Of a stretch of DNA of 64,000 nt, positions 41,607 through 52,422 are shown piece after piece. The translations under genes and the position numbers were made by a program. The stretch covers positions 1-64,000 of the forward strand of contig NZ_JACVHC010000003.1 in the NCBI RefSeq assembly GCF_017976235.1, read 5' to 3'. Numbering within the stretch: position 1 is the stretch's first letter; each line of letters starts with the position of its first letter. The notes below the pieces were generated by a model. That model worked only from the letters and a program-made list of their open reading frames with translations, searched no databases and was not told the DNA's origin. Source of the DNA: Pseudomonas anatoliensis (GTDB taxonomy: Bacteria > Pseudomonadota > Gammaproteobacteria > Pseudomonadales > Pseudomonadaceae).

Positions 41607-42487
41607 TGGCAACGTACGCGGTCGGTGACCTGCAAGGCTGCCTCGAACCGCTCAAATGTCTGCTCAGGCAAGTAGCGTTCGATCCCACGCTTGATCGGCT
41701 CTGGCTGGTCGGCGATCTGGTCAACCGCGGCCCGCAGTCGCTGGAAACCCTGCGTTTTCTATATGGCATGCGCGAATCGCTGGTCTGTGTCCTCGGCAAC
41801 CATGACCTGCACCTGCTCGCCGCGGCAAAAAACATCGAACGCCTGAAGAAATCCGACACCCTGCGCGAAATTCTCGACGCCCCCGACTGTGACGAACTGC
41901 TTGATTGGGTTCGCCAGCAAAAACTCATGCACTACGACGAGACGCGTGACGTTGCCATGGTCCATGCCGGCATCCCGCCGCAATGGTCTGTGCGCCGCGC
42001 CCTGAAGTGTGCCAATGAAGTCGAAACGGCCCTGCGTGACGACAACCTGTTGCCCGCGTTCCTCGACGGCATGTACGGCAACGAGCCGGCAAAATGGGAC
42101 AACGACCTCAAAGGCGTCACCCGCCTGCGCGTGATCACCAACTATTTCACCCGCATGCGATTCTGCACTGTCGAGGGCAAACTCGATCTCAAGAGCAAGG
42201 AAGGTCTCGATACCGCCCCGCCCGGTTACAAACCTTGGTTCCAGCATAAAGAGCGCAAGACCAAGGGATTGCGGATCATCTTTGGACACTGGGCGGCACT
42301 GGAGGGCAATATCCATGAGCCAGGCATCTCGGCTCTGGACACGGGCTGCGTCTGGGGCGGCAGCCTCACCCTGATGAACGTCGACAGCGGCGAACGCCTT
42401 TCCTGCAAATGCGATGAACATGGCGGCGCGCTGTCCCCGCTCACACCACTTATCCCCGAAACTTCGCCAGTCAGCGCCCCGCGTTAG
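41606..42487 (+). CDS. apaH: diadenosine tetraphosphatase (symmetrical)
   Basis: Hydrolyses Ap4A to two ADP and acts as an RNA-decapping enzyme for Np4 caps in enteric bacteria. 293 residues with the metallophosphatase motifs GDLQGC (7-12), GDLVNRGP (near 35) and GNHDLHL (near 62). Terminal gene of the lptD operon, with glpE 33 bp downstream. Confidence 0.94.
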   Translation: MATYAVGDLQGCLEPLKCLLRQVAFDPTLDRLWLVGDLVNRGPQSLETLRFLYGMRESLVCVLGNHDLHLLAAAKNIERLKKSDTLREILDAPDCDELLDWVRQQKLMHYDETRDVAMVHAGIPPQWSVRRALKCANEVETALRDDNLLPAFLDGMYGNEPAKWDNDLKGVTRLRVITNYFTRMRFCTVEGKLDLKSKEGLDTAPPGYKPWFQHKERKTKGLRIIFGHWAALEGNIHEPGISALDTGCVWGGSLTLMNVDSGERLSCKCDEHGGALSPLTPLIPETSPVSAPR

Positions 42488-42520
42488 ACTGCGCAATCAG
42501 CCGAGCAACAGGAACCCGCC

Positions 42521-42850
42521 ATGAGCGAATTCAAACGCATCTCCCCGGAACAGGCCCAGGCCCTGCGCGAGCAAGGCGCGGTGATGGTCGATGTCCGTGA
42601 TCCTGCTACCTTCGCCGCACTGCATATCAGCGGCTCGAAGCATCTGGACAACGTTTCCATCTCCGATTTCATCCGTGCCGCCGACCTTGATGCACCTACG
42701 GTAGTGGTCTGCTACCACGGCAACTCCAGCCAGAGCGCCGCCGCGTACCTGATCAGTCAGGGCTTCTCCGACGTCTATAGCATGGACGGCGGCTTCGAGC
42801 TCTGGCGCACGACCTACCCTTCGGAAACCTCGCAAGGCACCGCCGAATAA
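42521..42850 (+). CDS. glpE: thiosulfate sulfurtransferase GlpE (rhodanese)
   Basis: Single-domain rhodanese of 109 residues that moves sulfane sulfur from thiosulfate to cyanide or thioredoxin. The active-site loop CYHGNSSQ carries the catalytic cysteine at about residue 64, and [14 protein letters not shown] is the N-terminal CH2A-like motif. Follows apaH closely and precedes a T-run and the prkA regulatory region. Confidence 0.92.
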   Translation: MSEFKRISPEQAQALREQGAVMVDVRDPATFAALHISGSKHLDNVSISDFIRAADLDAPTVVVCYHGNSSQSAAAYLISQGFSDVYSMDGGFELWRTTYPSETSQGTAE

Positions 42851-43144
42851 TTTTTTTGTAGCGCGCAGGCCCCGGCTCCCGCGGGCCCGCGCGTGGCAGA
42901 CGAACGGTCTGCCACAACTAATTACGTATCTCGCCTTTACCTCCCGAATTCCCAACTATCCTTAAGCCCAGGCCATCCAAAACAGGGGAGAGCCGGTACA
43001 CCGGCGCACGGGTCATCGGGAGTGACTTTCAAGGTTGTCGACCGCGAAAGTGTTCTGGGGGGTAAACAAGTGGCCACCACGGCTGCTTGCCAGCATCGAC
43101 TGAGTGATCCGGCGTCGGCTCCACGTATCGAGCGAGGTGACGTC
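42851..43144 (+). promoter_or_regulatory. prkA upstream region with a perfect 9-bp inverted repeat
   Basis: 294 bp without a gene. GTGGCAGAC (42893-42901) and GTCTGCCAC (42907-42915) form a perfect inverted repeat with a GAACG loop. There is no T-run after it, so it looks more like an operator or RNA hairpin than a terminator. AGGTG at about 43135 is the prkA ribosome site. No sigma-54 -24/-12 site was found by eye. Confidence 0.45.
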
Positions 43145-45067
43145 ATGAGTATCTTTAGCCACTTCCAACAACGCTTCGAGTCCACACGCCAGGAAGAACT
43201 CTCGCTGCAAGAGTACCTGGAGCTGTGCAAGCAAGACCGTAGCGCCTACGTTTCCGCCGCCGAGCGTCTATTGCTGGCCATCGGCGAACCGGAACTGCTC
43301 GACACCTCGACCAATTCGAGGCTGTCACGCATCTTCTCCAACAAGGTGATCCGTCGTTATCCGGCCTTTGAAGACTTCCACGGGATGGAAGAATGCATCG
43401 ACCAGATCGTGTCGTATTTCCGTCACGCCGCCCAAGGCCTGGAAGAGAAGAAACAGATCCTCTATCTGCTTGGCCCTGTCGGTGGCGGTAAGTCATCCCT
43501 GGCCGAGAAGCTGAAACAGCTGATCGAGAAAGTGCCCTTCTACGCGATCAAGGGTTCGCCGGTATTCGAATCTCCGCTGGGCCTGTTCAACGCCACCGAA
43601 GATGGCGCGATCCTCGAGGAAGATTTCGGCATTCCCAAACGCTACCTCAACACCATCATGTCGCCATGGGCGACCAAACGCCTGGCCGAATTCGGCGGCG
43701 ACATCAGTCAGTTCCGCGTGGTCAAACTGTATCCGTCGATCCTCAACCAGATTGCCGTGGCCAAGACCGAACCGGGCGACGAGAACAACCAGGATATTTC
43801 GGCGCTGGTCGGTAAGGTCGACATCCGCAAACTCGAGGAATACCCACAGAACGACGCCGACGCCTACAGCTACTCCGGTGCGCTGTGCCGGGCCAACCAG
43901 GGCCTGATGGAATTCGTCGAAATGTTCAAGGCACCGATCAAGGTGCTGCACCCACTGCTGACTGCCACTCAGGAAGGCAACTACAACAGTACCGAAGGTT
44001 TGGGCGCGATTCCGTTCACCGGGATTTTGCTGGCCCACTCCAACGAATCGGAGTGGCACACCTTCCGCAACAACAAGAACAACGAAGCCTTCATCGACCG
44101 GATTTACATCGTGAAGGTGCCGTACTGCCTGCGCGTCAGCGATGAAGTAAAAATTTACGACAAACTGCTGTTCAACAGCTCCTTGGCCAAAGCGCATTGC
44201 GCACCCGACACCTTGAAGATGCTGGCGCAATTCACCGTGCTGTCACGCCTCAAGGAGCCGGAAAACTCCAACATCTATTCGAAGATGCGCGTGTACGACG
44301 GCGAAAACCTCAAGGACACCGATCCGAAGGCCAAGTCGATTCAGGAATACCGTGACACGGCAGGCGTCGACGAGGGCATGAACGGTCTGTCGACTCGATT
44401 CGCGTTCAAGATCCTGTCCAAGGTCTTCAACTTCGATCCGCATGAAATTGCCGCCAACCCGGTGCATCTGCTTTACGTGCTGGAACAGCAGATCGAACAG
44501 GAACAGTTCCAGGCGGAAACGCGCGAGCGTTATCTGCGCTTCTTGAAGGAGTATCTGGCACCGCGCTACATCGAATTCATCGGCAAGGAGATCCAGACCG
44601 CTTACCTGGAGTCCTACAGCGAGTACGGCCAAAACATCTTCGACCGCTACGTGCTGTATGCAGACTTCTGGATTCAGGATCAGGAATACCGCGATCCTGA
44701 AACCGGCGAAATTCTCAACCGTGTCGCTCTCAACGAGGAACTGGAGAAAATCGAAAAACCGGCCGGCATCAGCAATCCGAAGGATTTCCGCAACGAGATC
44801 GTCAACTTCGTGTTGCGCGCCCGGGCCAACAACAACGGCAAAAACCCGACCTGGCTCAGCTACGAAAAACTGCGGGTGGTCATCGAGAAGAAAATGTTCT
44901 CGAACACCGAAGACCTGCTGCCAGTCATCAGCTTCAACGCCAAGGCCAGCAAAGAGGACCAGCAGAAACACAACGACTTCGTTACACGAATGGTCGAACG
45001 CGGCTACACCGACAAACAGGTACGGCTACTTTCCGAATGGTACCTACGGGTCCGGAAGTCGCAGTGA
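43145..45067 (+). CDS. prkA: PrkA/YeaG serine protein kinase-AAA protein
   Basis: 640 residues: N-terminal AAA-like ATPase with Walker A GPVGGGKSS at 110-118, and a C-terminal PrkA kinase-like domain. Homologues respond to nitrogen starvation and stationary phase in E. coli and to sporulation in Bacillus. The ATG at 43145 (MSIFSHFQQRF) is used; the frame is open 84 codons further upstream, but that part lacks family similarity and covers the palindrome. It is transcribed with yeaH and spoVR. Confidence 0.93.
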   Translation: MSIFSHFQQRFESTRQEELSLQEYLELCKQDRSAYVSAAERLLLAIGEPELLDTSTNSRLSRIFSNKVIRRYPAFEDFHGMEECIDQIVSYFRHAAQGLEEKKQILYLLGPVGGGKSSLAEKLKQLIEKVPFYAIKGSPVFESPLGLFNATEDGAILEEDFGIPKRYLNTIMSPWATKRLAEFGGDISQFRVVKLYPSILNQIAVAKTEPGDENNQDISALVGKVDIRKLEEYPQNDADAYSYSGALCRANQGLMEFVEMFKAPIKVLHPLLTATQEGNYNSTEGLGAIPFTGILLAHSNESEWHTFRNNKNNEAFIDRIYIVKVPYCLRVSDEVKIYDKLLFNSSLAKAHCAPDTLKMLAQFTVLSRLKEPENSNIYSKMRVYDGENLKDTDPKAKSIQEYRDTAGVDEGMNGLSTRFAFKILSKVFNFDPHEIAANPVHLLYVLEQQIEQEQFQAETRERYLRFLKEYLAPRYIEFIGKEIQTAYLESYSEYGQNIFDRYVLYADFWIQDQEYRDPETGEILNRVALNEELEKIEKPAGISNPKDFRNEIVNFVLRARANNNGKNPTWLSYEKLRVVIEKKMFSNTEDLLPVISFNAKASKEDQQKHNDFVTRMVERGYTDKQVRLLSEWYLRVRKSQ

Positions 45068-45069
45068 AG

Positions 45070-45180
45070 CAGTTGCAAGCTTCTAGCTCCAGGCTGCAAG
45101 AGAACAGCGGTTGAGTCCCGATTCCGGGTACTGACGCCGCATCGCTTGCAGCTTGAAGCTCACGACTTGAAGCTCCCCGG
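45070..45180. repeat. intergenic AGCTTGCAAG-type repeat
   Basis: The prkA-yeaH gap contains TTGCAAGCTTCTAGCTCC and, further on, GCTTGCAGCTTGAAGCT with CTTGAAGCT again: inverted and direct copies of a short AAGCTTGCAAGC-like block. I recall blocks like this from other fluorescent-pseudomonad spacers but cannot name the family. Confidence 0.45.
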
Positions 45181-45188
45181 AGGGGCCT

Positions 45189-46460
45189 ATGAGCTATGTG
45201 ATCGACCGACGTCTCAATGGCAAGAACAAGAGCACGGTGAACCGCCAGCGTTTCCTGCGGCGTTACCGTGACCACATCAAAAAGGCTGTCGAAGAGGCGG
45301 TCAGCCGTCGCTCCATTACCGATATGGAACACGGCGAACAGATCAGCATTCCCGGTCGCGACATCGACGAGCCGGTGCTTCACCACGGTCGCGGCGGCAA
45401 GCAGACTGTGGTTCATCCCGGCAACAAGGAATTCACCGCCGGCGAACACATCGCCCGACCTCCGGGAGGGGGTGGCGGACGCGGTCCGGGCAAGGCGGGT
45501 AATTCCGGCGAGGGCATGGACGAGTTCGTCTTCCAGATTACCCAGGAAGAATTCCTCGAATTCATGTTTGAAGACCTCGAACTGCCGAACCTGGTCAAAC
45601 GTAACCTGACCGGTACCGACACCTTCAAGACCGTGCGTGCAGGGATCAGTAACGAAGGCAACCCCTCACGCATCAACATCATTCGCACTCTGCGTTCCGC
45701 TCACGCGCGGCGCATTGCCCTGTCCGGCAGCAGCCGGGCAAAACTGCGCGAAGCCAAAGCAGAACTTGAGCGATTGAGACGCGAAGAGCCCGACAACTTC
45801 GGCGATATTCAGACACTCGAAGCAGAAATTGAAAAACTCAGCGCGCGCATCCATCGCGTGCCATTCCTTGATACTTTTGACCTCAAATACAACCTGCTGA
45901 TCAAGCAACCCAATCCAAGCTCCAAGGCTGTGATGTTTTGCCTGATGGACGTTTCCGGGTCCATGACCCAGGCAACCAAGGACATCGCCAAGCGCTTTTT
46001 CATCCTTTTGTACCTGTTCCTGAAGCGCAACTACGACAAGATCGACGTCGTGTTCATCCGCCATCACACCAGCGCCCGGGAAGTGGACGAAGAGGAGTTT
46101 TTCTATTCACGGGAAACCGGCGGCACTATCGTCTCCAGCGCCTTGAAGCTGATGCAGGAGATCATGGCCGAGCGTTATCCGAGCAACGAATGGAACATCT
46201 ACGCCGCGCAAGCTTCCGACGGTGACAACTGGAACGACGACTCGCCTATCTGCCGCGACATACTGATCAACCAGATCATGCCTTTTGTGCAGTACTACAC
46301 TTACGTGGAGATCACCCCACGCGAACACCAGGCCCTCTGGTACGAGTACGAACGCATCGCCGAAGCCTTTTCCGACACGTTTGCCCAGCAGCAACTGGTC
46401 TCGGCCGGGGATATCTATCCGGTCTTCCGTGAACTCTTCCAGCGCAGGTTAGTGACATGA
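45189..46460 (+). CDS. yeaH: YeaH/DUF444 family protein with VWA-like domain
   Basis: 423 residues. The N-terminal part is basic ([26 protein letters not shown]) and Gly-rich ([14 protein letters not shown], near 95). The C-terminal von Willebrand A-like domain shows DVSGSMTQ (near 256), the metal-binding MIDAS pattern. Partner of PrkA in starvation responses; the biochemical role is unknown. The last bases overlap the spoVR start by 4 bp. Confidence 0.9.
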   Translation: MSYVIDRRLNGKNKSTVNRQRFLRRYRDHIKKAVEEAVSRRSITDMEHGEQISIPGRDIDEPVLHHGRGGKQTVVHPGNKEFTAGEHIARPPGGGGGRGPGKAGNSGEGMDEFVFQITQEEFLEFMFEDLELPNLVKRNLTGTDTFKTVRAGISNEGNPSRINIIRTLRSAHARRIALSGSSRAKLREAKAELERLRREEPDNFGDIQTLEAEIEKLSARIHRVPFLDTFDLKYNLLIKQPNPSSKAVMFCLMDVSGSMTQATKDIAKRFFILLYLFLKRNYDKIDVVFIRHHTSAREVDEEEFFYSRETGGTIVSSALKLMQEIMAERYPSNEWNIYAAQASDGDNWNDDSPICRDILINQIMPFVQYYTYVEITPREHQALWYEYERIAEAFSDTFAQQQLVSAGDIYPVFRELFQRRLVT

Positions 46461-48019
46461 CCGCCAAAGAGCAGAAACGCCAACCCATCTCCACCGGCTC
46501 CGAATGGACGTTCGAGCTGATCCAGACCTACGACCGCGAAATCGCCCGTATCGCGGCCGGCTATGCGCTGGATACCTACCCCAACCAGATTGAAGTAATT
46601 ACCGCAGAGCAGATGATGGACGCGTATGCCTCGGTCGGGATGCCGTTGGGCTACCACCACTGGTCCTACGGCAAACACTTCCTCAGCACCGAAAAATCCT
46701 ACAGTCGCGGGCAGATGGGGCTGGCGTACGAGATCGTGATCAACTCGGATCCGTGCATCGCCTACCTGATGGAAGAGAACACAATCTGCATGCAGGCCCT
46801 CGTGGTGGCCCACGCCTGCTACGGGCACAACAGCTTCTTCAAAGGCAATTACCTGTTCCGCACCTGGACCGACGCCAGTTCAATCATCGATTACCTGGTG
46901 TTCGCCAAGCAGTACATCATGCAATGCGAGGAGCGCCATGGCATTGATGCCGTGGAAGACCTGCTCGATTCCTGCCATGCGCTGATGAACTACGGGGTCG
47001 ATCGCTACAAACGCCCGTATCCGATTTCCGCCGAAGAGGAACGCCGTCGGCAGAAGGATCGTGAAGAACATATGCAAAAACAGATCAACGATCTGTGGCG
47101 CACCATTCCCAAAGGCGCGGACAAATACAGCGACAAGGACAACGCACGCTTCCCGGCCGAGCCGCAGGAAAACATCCTCTACTTCATCGAGAAGCACGCG
47201 CCGTTACTGGAGCCCTGGCAGCGGGAAATCGTGCGGATCGTGCGCAAGATCGCTCAGTATTTCTATCCACAACGCCAGACTCAGGTAATGAACGAAGGTT
47301 GGGCGACGTTCTGGCACTACACGCTGATGAACGACCTGTATGACGAAGGGCTGGTCACCGACGGTTTCATGATGGAATTCCTGACGTCGCACACCAGCGT
47401 GGTGTTCCAGCCAGGTTTCGACAGCCCTTACTACAGCGGCATCAACCCCTACGCACTCGGCTTTGCCATGTATCGCGACATCCGGCGCATGTGCGAAGAG
47501 CCCACCGAAGAGGATCGCCACTGGTTCCCCGACATCGCCGGGACGGATTGGCTGTCGTCCATCAAATTCGCCATGAGCAGCTTCAAGGACGAAAGCTTCA
47601 TCCTGCAATACCTGTCACCGAAAGTGATCCGCGATCTGAAACTGTTCAGCATCCTTGATGATGACCAGAAGGATGACCTGTTAGTACCCGCCATCCATGA
47701 CGAAACGGGCTATCGGACCATCCGCGAAACCCTCGCAGCGCAGTACAACCTCGGCAATCGTGAACCGAACGTGCAGATATACAGCATTGATCGCCGCGGC
47801 GACCGCTCGCTAACCCTGCGCCATCAGCAACACGACCGCAAACCGCTGGGCGACTCCACCGACGAGGTGCTCAAACACCTGCATCGCTTGTGGGGTTTCG
47901 ACATTCATCTGGAAACCCTGCAAGGCGACCAGATCATGAAAACCCATCACGTTCCGCCACGCAGTGAACACAGCGAAGGGGATTACGGTCGACTCGACCT
48001 CGCCGTCATTCACCTTTGA
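46457..48019 (+). CDS. spoVR: SpoVR/YcgB family protein
   Basis: 520-residue soluble protein; the family is named after a Bacillus cortex-formation gene, and the E. coli relative is YcgB. Conserved stretches include [28 protein letters not shown] and [14 protein letters not shown]. The last has an EGWA(T)FWH arrangement in which Glu and His could bind metal, which is inference. Third gene of prkA-yeaH-spoVR. Confidence 0.9.
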   Translation: MTAKEQKRQPISTGSEWTFELIQTYDREIARIAAGYALDTYPNQIEVITAEQMMDAYASVGMPLGYHHWSYGKHFLSTEKSYSRGQMGLAYEIVINSDPCIAYLMEENTICMQALVVAHACYGHNSFFKGNYLFRTWTDASSIIDYLVFAKQYIMQCEERHGIDAVEDLLDSCHALMNYGVDRYKRPYPISAEEERRRQKDREEHMQKQINDLWRTIPKGADKYSDKDNARFPAEPQENILYFIEKHAPLLEPWQREIVRIVRKIAQYFYPQRQTQVMNEGWATFWHYTLMNDLYDEGLVTDGFMMEFLTSHTSVVFQPGFDSPYYSGINPYALGFAMYRDIRRMCEEPTEEDRHWFPDIAGTDWLSSIKFAMSSFKDESFILQYLSPKVIRDLKLFSILDDDQKDDLLVPAIHDETGYRTIRETLAAQYNLGNREPNVQIYSIDRRGDRSLTLRHQQHDRKPLGDSTDEVLKHLHRLWGFDIHLETLQGDQIMKTHHVPPRSEHSEGDYGRLDLAVIHL

Positions 48020-48082
48020 TTCGGTTCTTGCCTCCGAAAGTCCGACGCAAGGGTTATCCTGTCGGGCTAACGGAGGTTTTTT

Positions 48083-49306
48083 ATGCAGATTTTCAAGGTT
48101 GGCGGTGCGGTACGTGATCGCTTGCTGGGCAAACCGGTCACCGATATCGACTGGGTAGTGGTGGGCGCCACCACCGAAGAAATGCTCGCTCAGGGCTATC
48201 GCCCGGTCGGCGCGGATTTCCCGGTGTTTCTTCATCCGAAAAGCGGCGAGGAATATGCCCTCGCCCGTACCGAGCGCAAAAGCGGTCGCGGTTATGGCGG
48301 CTTCACCTTTCACGCCAGCCCTGAAGTCACGCTTGAGGAAGACCTGATCCGCCGCGATCTGACCATCAACGCCATGGCCGAAGACGATCAGCAAAATCTG
48401 ACCGATCCCTACCACGGCCAGCGCGATCTCGAAGCTCGTATCCTGCGCCACGTTTCGCCGGCATTCGCCGAAGATCCGCTACGTGTACTGCGTGTTGCCC
48501 GCTTCGCCGCTCGCTATGCGGATTTGGGTTTTACCGTTGCGCCCGAGACACTGGAGCTGATGCGTCAGCTCAGTGAGTCCGGCGAACTCGAGGCACTGAC
48601 AGCCGAACGCAGCTGGAAGGAAATCTCCCGGGCACTGATGGAAGATCAGCCGCAGGTATTCATTCAGGTGCTGCGCGATTGCGGCGCACTGAAAGTGCTG
48701 ATGCCGGAAGTCGATGCGCTGTTCGGCGTGCCGCAGCCAGAAATACACCATCCGGAAATCGACAGCGGCATCCACACGCTCAGCGTGCTGGAGCAATCGG
48801 CGCGGCACAAACAACCGCTCACCGTGCGCTGGGCCTGCCTGCTGCACGACCTCGGCAAAGGCCTCACGCCAGAAGAGGAATGGCCGCGACATATCGCCCA
48901 CGAACACAAGGGTTTGAAGCTGATCAAAGCGGTCAACCAACGCTTCAAGGCGCCGAAGGACTGTCAGGAATTGGCGCTGCTGGTCGGCCAGTACCACACC
49001 CACGGCCACCGAGCCTTGGAGTTGAAGGCTTCAACGTTGCTGGAGCTGCTGCAAAGTTTTGATGTCTATCGCCGGCCGCAGCGGTTTGAAGAGTTTATCG
49101 CTGCGTGCGAGATGGATGCTCGAGGCCGTAAGGGACTGGAGGACAGGAGTTATCCACAGGCTGATTATTTGCGTGGCGCGGCAAACGTTGCGCGCGGGGT
49201 GGCGGTGCAGCCATTGCTGGAGAAAGGATTCAAAGGGCCGGAGTTGGGAGAGGCGCTTAAGCGCGAGCGGCTCAAGGCTTTGAAAATTTACAAAGACAAT
49301 CGCTGA
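48083..49306 (+). CDS. cca: multifunctional CCA tRNA nucleotidyltransferase
   Basis: Adds or repairs the 3' CCA of tRNAs. 407 residues; the GGAVRD loop (8-13) and DIDWVV metal aspartates (about 21-23) of class II NTases are present, with [10 protein letters not shown]. The C-terminal HD domain (LLHDLGKG, near 257) provides the 2',3'-cyclic phosphodiesterase/phosphatase of the gammaproteobacterial enzyme. Strong GGAGG ribosome site. Its stop is 3 bp from a REPIN. Confidence 0.94.
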   Translation: MQIFKVGGAVRDRLLGKPVTDIDWVVVGATTEEMLAQGYRPVGADFPVFLHPKSGEEYALARTERKSGRGYGGFTFHASPEVTLEEDLIRRDLTINAMAEDDQQNLTDPYHGQRDLEARILRHVSPAFAEDPLRVLRVARFAARYADLGFTVAPETLELMRQLSESGELEALTAERSWKEISRALMEDQPQVFIQVLRDCGALKVLMPEVDALFGVPQPEIHHPEIDSGIHTLSVLEQSARHKQPLTVRWACLLHDLGKGLTPEEEWPRHIAHEHKGLKLIKAVNQRFKAPKDCQELALLVGQYHTHGHRALELKASTLLELLQSFDVYRRPQRFEEFIAACEMDARGRKGLEDRSYPQADYLRGAANVARGVAVQPLLEKGFKGPELGEALKRERLKALKIYKDNR

Positions 49307-49309
49307 AGC

Positions 49310-49396
49310 AAGATCAAAAGATCGCAGCCTCCGGCAGCTCCTACAGGGAAATGCGAATTCCCCTGTAGGAGCTGCCGGAGGCTGCGATCTTTTGAT
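49310..49396. repeat. REPIN filling the cca-folK gap
   Basis: Inverted arms CAAAAGATCGCAGCCTCCGG... and complement around a 12-nt spacer. It occupies practically the whole 90 bp between the two convergent stop codons, ending on the base before the folK stop. The core has CCGGAGG where others have CCGAAGG, on both arms (compensated change). Confidence 0.93.
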
Positions 49397-49912
49397 TTAT
49401 AGATTTGGCGGTGTGAGCTGCTCGCCCCGCCATCCGAACGCCACCGGCGCCAACACTTGATCAATCTGCGACTCGGCCCACAGTGTCGCGAAGCTTTTTC
49501 CCACACCCGGATGCACCCGATCTGGCGCAATCAGCGACAGCGGCCACAACACGAAGGCGTTTTTCAGTATCTCGGCGCGGGGCAGGACCAATCCGTCGAA
49601 ATTGCCCACCAGATTGCCGTACAACAACACGTCGATATCCAGCGGTAACCCCTTACGGTCCGGCGCATACCGGCCGTTATCCGCCTCGATGAATTTCAAA
49701 CGGCGATCGAGCTCCATCAACGGCAGGTCGGTAAACGCCGACACCACAAAATTGAAGAACGGACCGCTCTTGATTCCCACCGGCTGGCTCTCGAATACCG
49801 CCGAACAGCGGATATCCACCAAAAACGTGGCCAGCGCATCCAGACCGGCGCGCAAATGGGCTTCGCGCTCGACATTGCTACCGAGCCCGAGATAGACCTG
49901 AGTCAGCGACAT
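49397..49912 (-). CDS. folK: 2-amino-4-hydroxy-6-hydroxymethyldihydropteridine pyrophosphokinase
   Basis: Transfers pyrophosphate from ATP to 6-hydroxymethyl-dihydropterin in folate synthesis. 171 residues with GLGSNVE (9-15), ALFNFVV-like FFNFVVSA and the signature RYAPDRKGLPLDIDVLLYG (about 82-100) with its metal aspartates. Overlaps folB by 10 bp; the two catalyse consecutive folate steps. A second folK copy elsewhere is common in pseudomonads. Confidence 0.92.
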   Translation of the reverse strand: MSLTQVYLGLGSNVEREAHLRAGLDALATFLVDIRCSAVFESQPVGIKSGPFFNFVVSAFTDLPLMELDRRLKFIEADNGRYAPDRKGLPLDIDVLLYGNLVGNFDGLVLPRAEILKNAFVLWPLSLIAPDRVHPGVGKSFATLWAESQIDQVLAPVAFGWRGEQLTPPNL

Positions 49913-50259
49913 CCGCGCTCGATCTCCACGCCCACGCCGCCCTTGGCGGCCGGCACGGCGCCGGGCTTGGTCAGCTTCAGGCGTACCCAGGTGATCTTGA
50001 ATTCGTCCATCAGCACCGCGACCAGGCGTTCGGCAAAGGTCTCGACCAGTTGGAACTGCGCCTGTTCGGAAAACGCCTGGATACGCGTGGAAACGCTGGC
50101 ATAGTCGAGCGCCAGGGTCAGATCATCACCGGCCGCGGCCGGGCGATTGTCCCAGGCGAAGCTCAGATCAAGACGCAGACACTGTCGGATGCCGCGCTCC
50201 CAGTCGTAGGCACCGATCACGGTGTCGACTTCCAGGCCCTCGATAAACACTCTGTCCAC
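49903..50259 (-). CDS. folB: dihydroneopterin aldolase
   Basis: Cleaves dihydroneopterin to 6-hydroxymethyl-dihydropterin. 118 residues from the GTG at 50259, which has a GGAG ribosome site 8 nt upstream and gives the family start ([22 protein letters not shown], with the catalytic Glu/Tyr region). The upstream ATG at 50283 adds eight Cys/Ser-rich residues and is less likely. Divergent from plsY. Confidence 0.92.
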   Translation of the reverse strand: MDRVFIEGLEVDTVIGAYDWERGIRQCLRLDLSFAWDNRPAAAGDDLTLALDYASVSTRIQAFSEQAQFQLVETFAERLVAVLMDEFKITWVRLKLTKPGAVPAAKGGVGVEIERGCR

Positions 50260-50333
50260 GCACTTTTCTCCGCTGCACGACAAGGGCGCAATGCGCCGTT
50301 AGAATCAGGGCGTCCTCGCCCGGAATAGTAAGC

Positions 50334-50903
50334 ATGTTTTGGTTACTGGCGACTCTCGCCTACCTGCTCGGCTCTCTGTCCTTCGCCATTTTGCTCAGCC
50401 GCCTGACCGGAAACCCGGACCCGCGAATGAGTGGCTCGGGTAATGCCGGCGCCACCAACATGCTGCGCCTGGCCGGTCGCAAACTCGCGATCCTGACCCT
50501 GCTGGGTGATCTGTGCAAAGGCCTGCTGCCGGTGCTGCTCGCTGCGGCTATCGGCCTTTCGCTGCAGGATCAGGCCTGGATTGGCGTGTGCGCCGTGATC
50601 GGTCACCTGTTCCCGCTGTATTTCCGCTTTCGCGGCGGCAAAGGTGTCGCCACCGCTGCCGGCATGCTCTTGGCTCTGTATCCGCCTGCTGCGCTGCTGG
50701 CGGTGTGTGCCTGGCTGCTGACGTTCTATCTGACCCGCACCAGCTCTCTGGCAGCGCTGATCGCCACACCGTTGACCCTGCCGCTACTGGCTTGGCAAGA
50801 ACCTGAGGCACTGCTGCCGATGAGCACATTGACGCTGCTGATCGTCTGGCGCCACCGCGGCAATCTACGCGACCTGTTTGCCGGGCGCGAACGGCATTTC
50901 TGA
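50334..50903 (+). CDS. plsY: acyl-phosphate glycerol-3-phosphate acyltransferase
   Basis: Membrane enzyme that starts phospholipid synthesis by acylating glycerol-3-phosphate from acyl-phosphate. 189 residues, five hydrophobic segments, and the family motifs [11 protein letters not shown] (about 34-45), [10 protein letters not shown] (near 60) and [10 protein letters not shown] (near 102). Divergent from folB and convergent with tsaD. Confidence 0.94.
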   Translation: MFWLLATLAYLLGSLSFAILLSRLTGNPDPRMSGSGNAGATNMLRLAGRKLAILTLLGDLCKGLLPVLLAAAIGLSLQDQAWIGVCAVIGHLFPLYFRFRGGKGVATAAGMLLALYPPAALLAVCAWLLTFYLTRTSSLAALIATPLTLPLLAWQEPEALLPMSTLTLLIVWRHRGNLRDLFAGRERHF

Positions 50904-50926
50904 ATACCGTCCACGAGCACTGCTCA

Positions 50927-51952
50927 TCAGAGCGCCGACAATTGCTCCATCGGCCAGCGCGCTTGCACACTGATCGCCAGACTTTCCTGCTGTCCGGCCT
51001 GCAATCGCTGGCAACCGGCGAACGCGATCATCGCGCCATTGTCGGTGCAAAATTCAGGACGGGCGTAAAACACATCGCCCTGCATGTCGCCGAGCATTTT
51101 CTCCAGCGACACACGCAGCGCCTTGTTGGCACTGACGCCGCCAGCAATCACCAGACGCTTCATGCCTGCCTGCTTCAGGGCGCGCTTGCACTTGATGGTC
51201 AAAGTCTCCACCACGGCCTGCTGGAACGCCAGCGCGATGTCGCAACGGGCTTGCTCGTTGTCGTCCCCGGCGCTGATGCGTTGCTGCCATGTGTTGAGCG
51301 CCGAGGTCTTCAGACCGCTGAAGCTGAATTCCAGCCCCGGGCGATCACACATCGGACGCGGGAAAGTGAAACGTCCTGCGACGCCCTTCTCCGCCAGCTT
51401 GGCGATTTCCGGCCCGCCGGGATAATTGAGGCCCATCATCTTCGCGGTCTTGTCGAAAGCTTCACCAGCCGCGTCGTCAAGGGTCTCGCCGAGCAGCGTG
51501 TATTGGCCGATGCCATCAACCTGAACCAGCTGCGTATGACCGCCGGAGACCAACAAAGCGACGAACGGGAATTGTGGCGGTGTTGGCTCCAGCATCGGCG
51601 CCAGCAAATGACCTTCCATGTGATGCACGCCGAGCGCCGGAATGCCCCAGGCAAAAGCCAATGCCTGGGCGCAGGAAGCACCCACCAGCAGCGCCCCAAC
51701 CAGGCCAGGACCCGCGGTGTAGGCGATCGCGTCGATCTCGGTCGGCACGCAGTCAGCCTCGGCCAACACCTGACGAATCAAGGGCAGCATGCGTTTGACG
51801 TGGTCACGCGAGGCCAGCTCCGGCACCACACCGCCATAGGCGCGATGCAGGTCAATCTGACTGAACAGTGCATCGGCCAGCAGACCCCGCTCACTGTCAT
51901 ATAATGCGACGCCGGTTTCGTCGCAGGAGGTTTCTAATCCCAGTACTAGCAT
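50927..51952 (-). CDS. tsaD: tRNA N6-threonylcarbamoyladenosine transferase TsaD
   Basis: Transfers threonylcarbamoyl to A37 of ANN-decoding tRNAs, with TsaB and TsaE. 341 residues; ASKHA fold with metal-binding HHMEGH (about 110-115) and SGGHTQLV (near 135). Divergent from rpsU, the usual arrangement in gammaproteobacteria. Confidence 0.95.
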   Translation of the reverse strand: MLVLGLETSCDETGVALYDSERGLLADALFSQIDLHRAYGGVVPELASRDHVKRMLPLIRQVLAEADCVPTEIDAIAYTAGPGLVGALLVGASCAQALAFAWGIPALGVHHMEGHLLAPMLEPTPPQFPFVALLVSGGHTQLVQVDGIGQYTLLGETLDDAAGEAFDKTAKMMGLNYPGGPEIAKLAEKGVAGRFTFPRPMCDRPGLEFSFSGLKTSALNTWQQRISAGDDNEQARCDIALAFQQAVVETLTIKCKRALKQAGMKRLVIAGGVSANKALRVSLEKMLGDMQGDVFYARPEFCTDNGAMIAFAGCQRLQAGQQESLAISVQARWPMEQLSAL

Positions 51953-52039
51953 GGGTTTGCGCCTTGTTTAGGCTGAATTCGAAGGCGCGCATAATAGTCC
52001 CCGCGTGATGCCCCGACCAGCGGTTTTCGATCAGAGGCT

Positions 52040-52068
52040 TTGCATTCCGAGCGATGAGGGGTTAACAT
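52040..52068 (+). promoter_or_regulatory. candidate rpsU promoter
   Basis: TTGCAT (52040-52045), 17-bp spacer, TAACAT (52063-52068), about 85 bp before rpsU. Confidence 0.45.
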
Positions 52069-52154
52069 CCGCAACCCTTAAAAACCGACGACCTCAGCCG
52101 CGAATTTTTTGCGACGAGAACGTTGATCCCGGTAATGAAAGAAGGTAGCTCTGG

Positions 52155-52370
52155 ATGCCAGCCGTCAAAGTTAAAGAGAACGAACCCTTCGACGTAGCTC
52201 TGCGTCGTTTCAAGCGCTCCTGCGAAAAAGCCGGTGTACTGGCTGAAGTTCGTAGCCGCGAATTTTACGAGAAGCCAACTTCTGAGCGTAAGCGTAAAGC
52301 AGCAGCCGCTGTTAAGCGTCACGCCAAGAAAGTTCAGCGCGAACAGCGCCGCGCCGTTCGTCTGTACTAA
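52155..52370 (+). CDS. rpsU: 30S ribosomal protein bS21
   Basis: 71-residue, strongly basic protein ([21 protein letters not shown]...) needed for base pairing of the mRNA Shine-Dalgarno region. First gene of the rpsU-dnaG-rpoD cluster. A hairpin terminator follows within 30 bp, which would separate high-level bS21 synthesis from the genes downstream. Confidence 0.97.
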
Positions 52371-52398
52371 TACACAGACGTTCGTAGCAAGCTTCTGC

Positions 52399-52422
52399 CA
52401 AGCCCGGCCCTCAGCCGGGCTA
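52399..52422 (+). terminator. rpsU terminator
   Basis: GCCCGGC/GCCGGGC stem with a 5-nt loop followed by TATTGG. The T-run is weak, so partial read-through to dnaG is plausible. Confidence 0.6.

Noticed and set aside
42893..43144. N-terminally extended PrkA
   Set aside because: The 84 extra codons cover the perfect palindrome and lack similarity; the ATG at 43145 has a ribosome site and is the family start.
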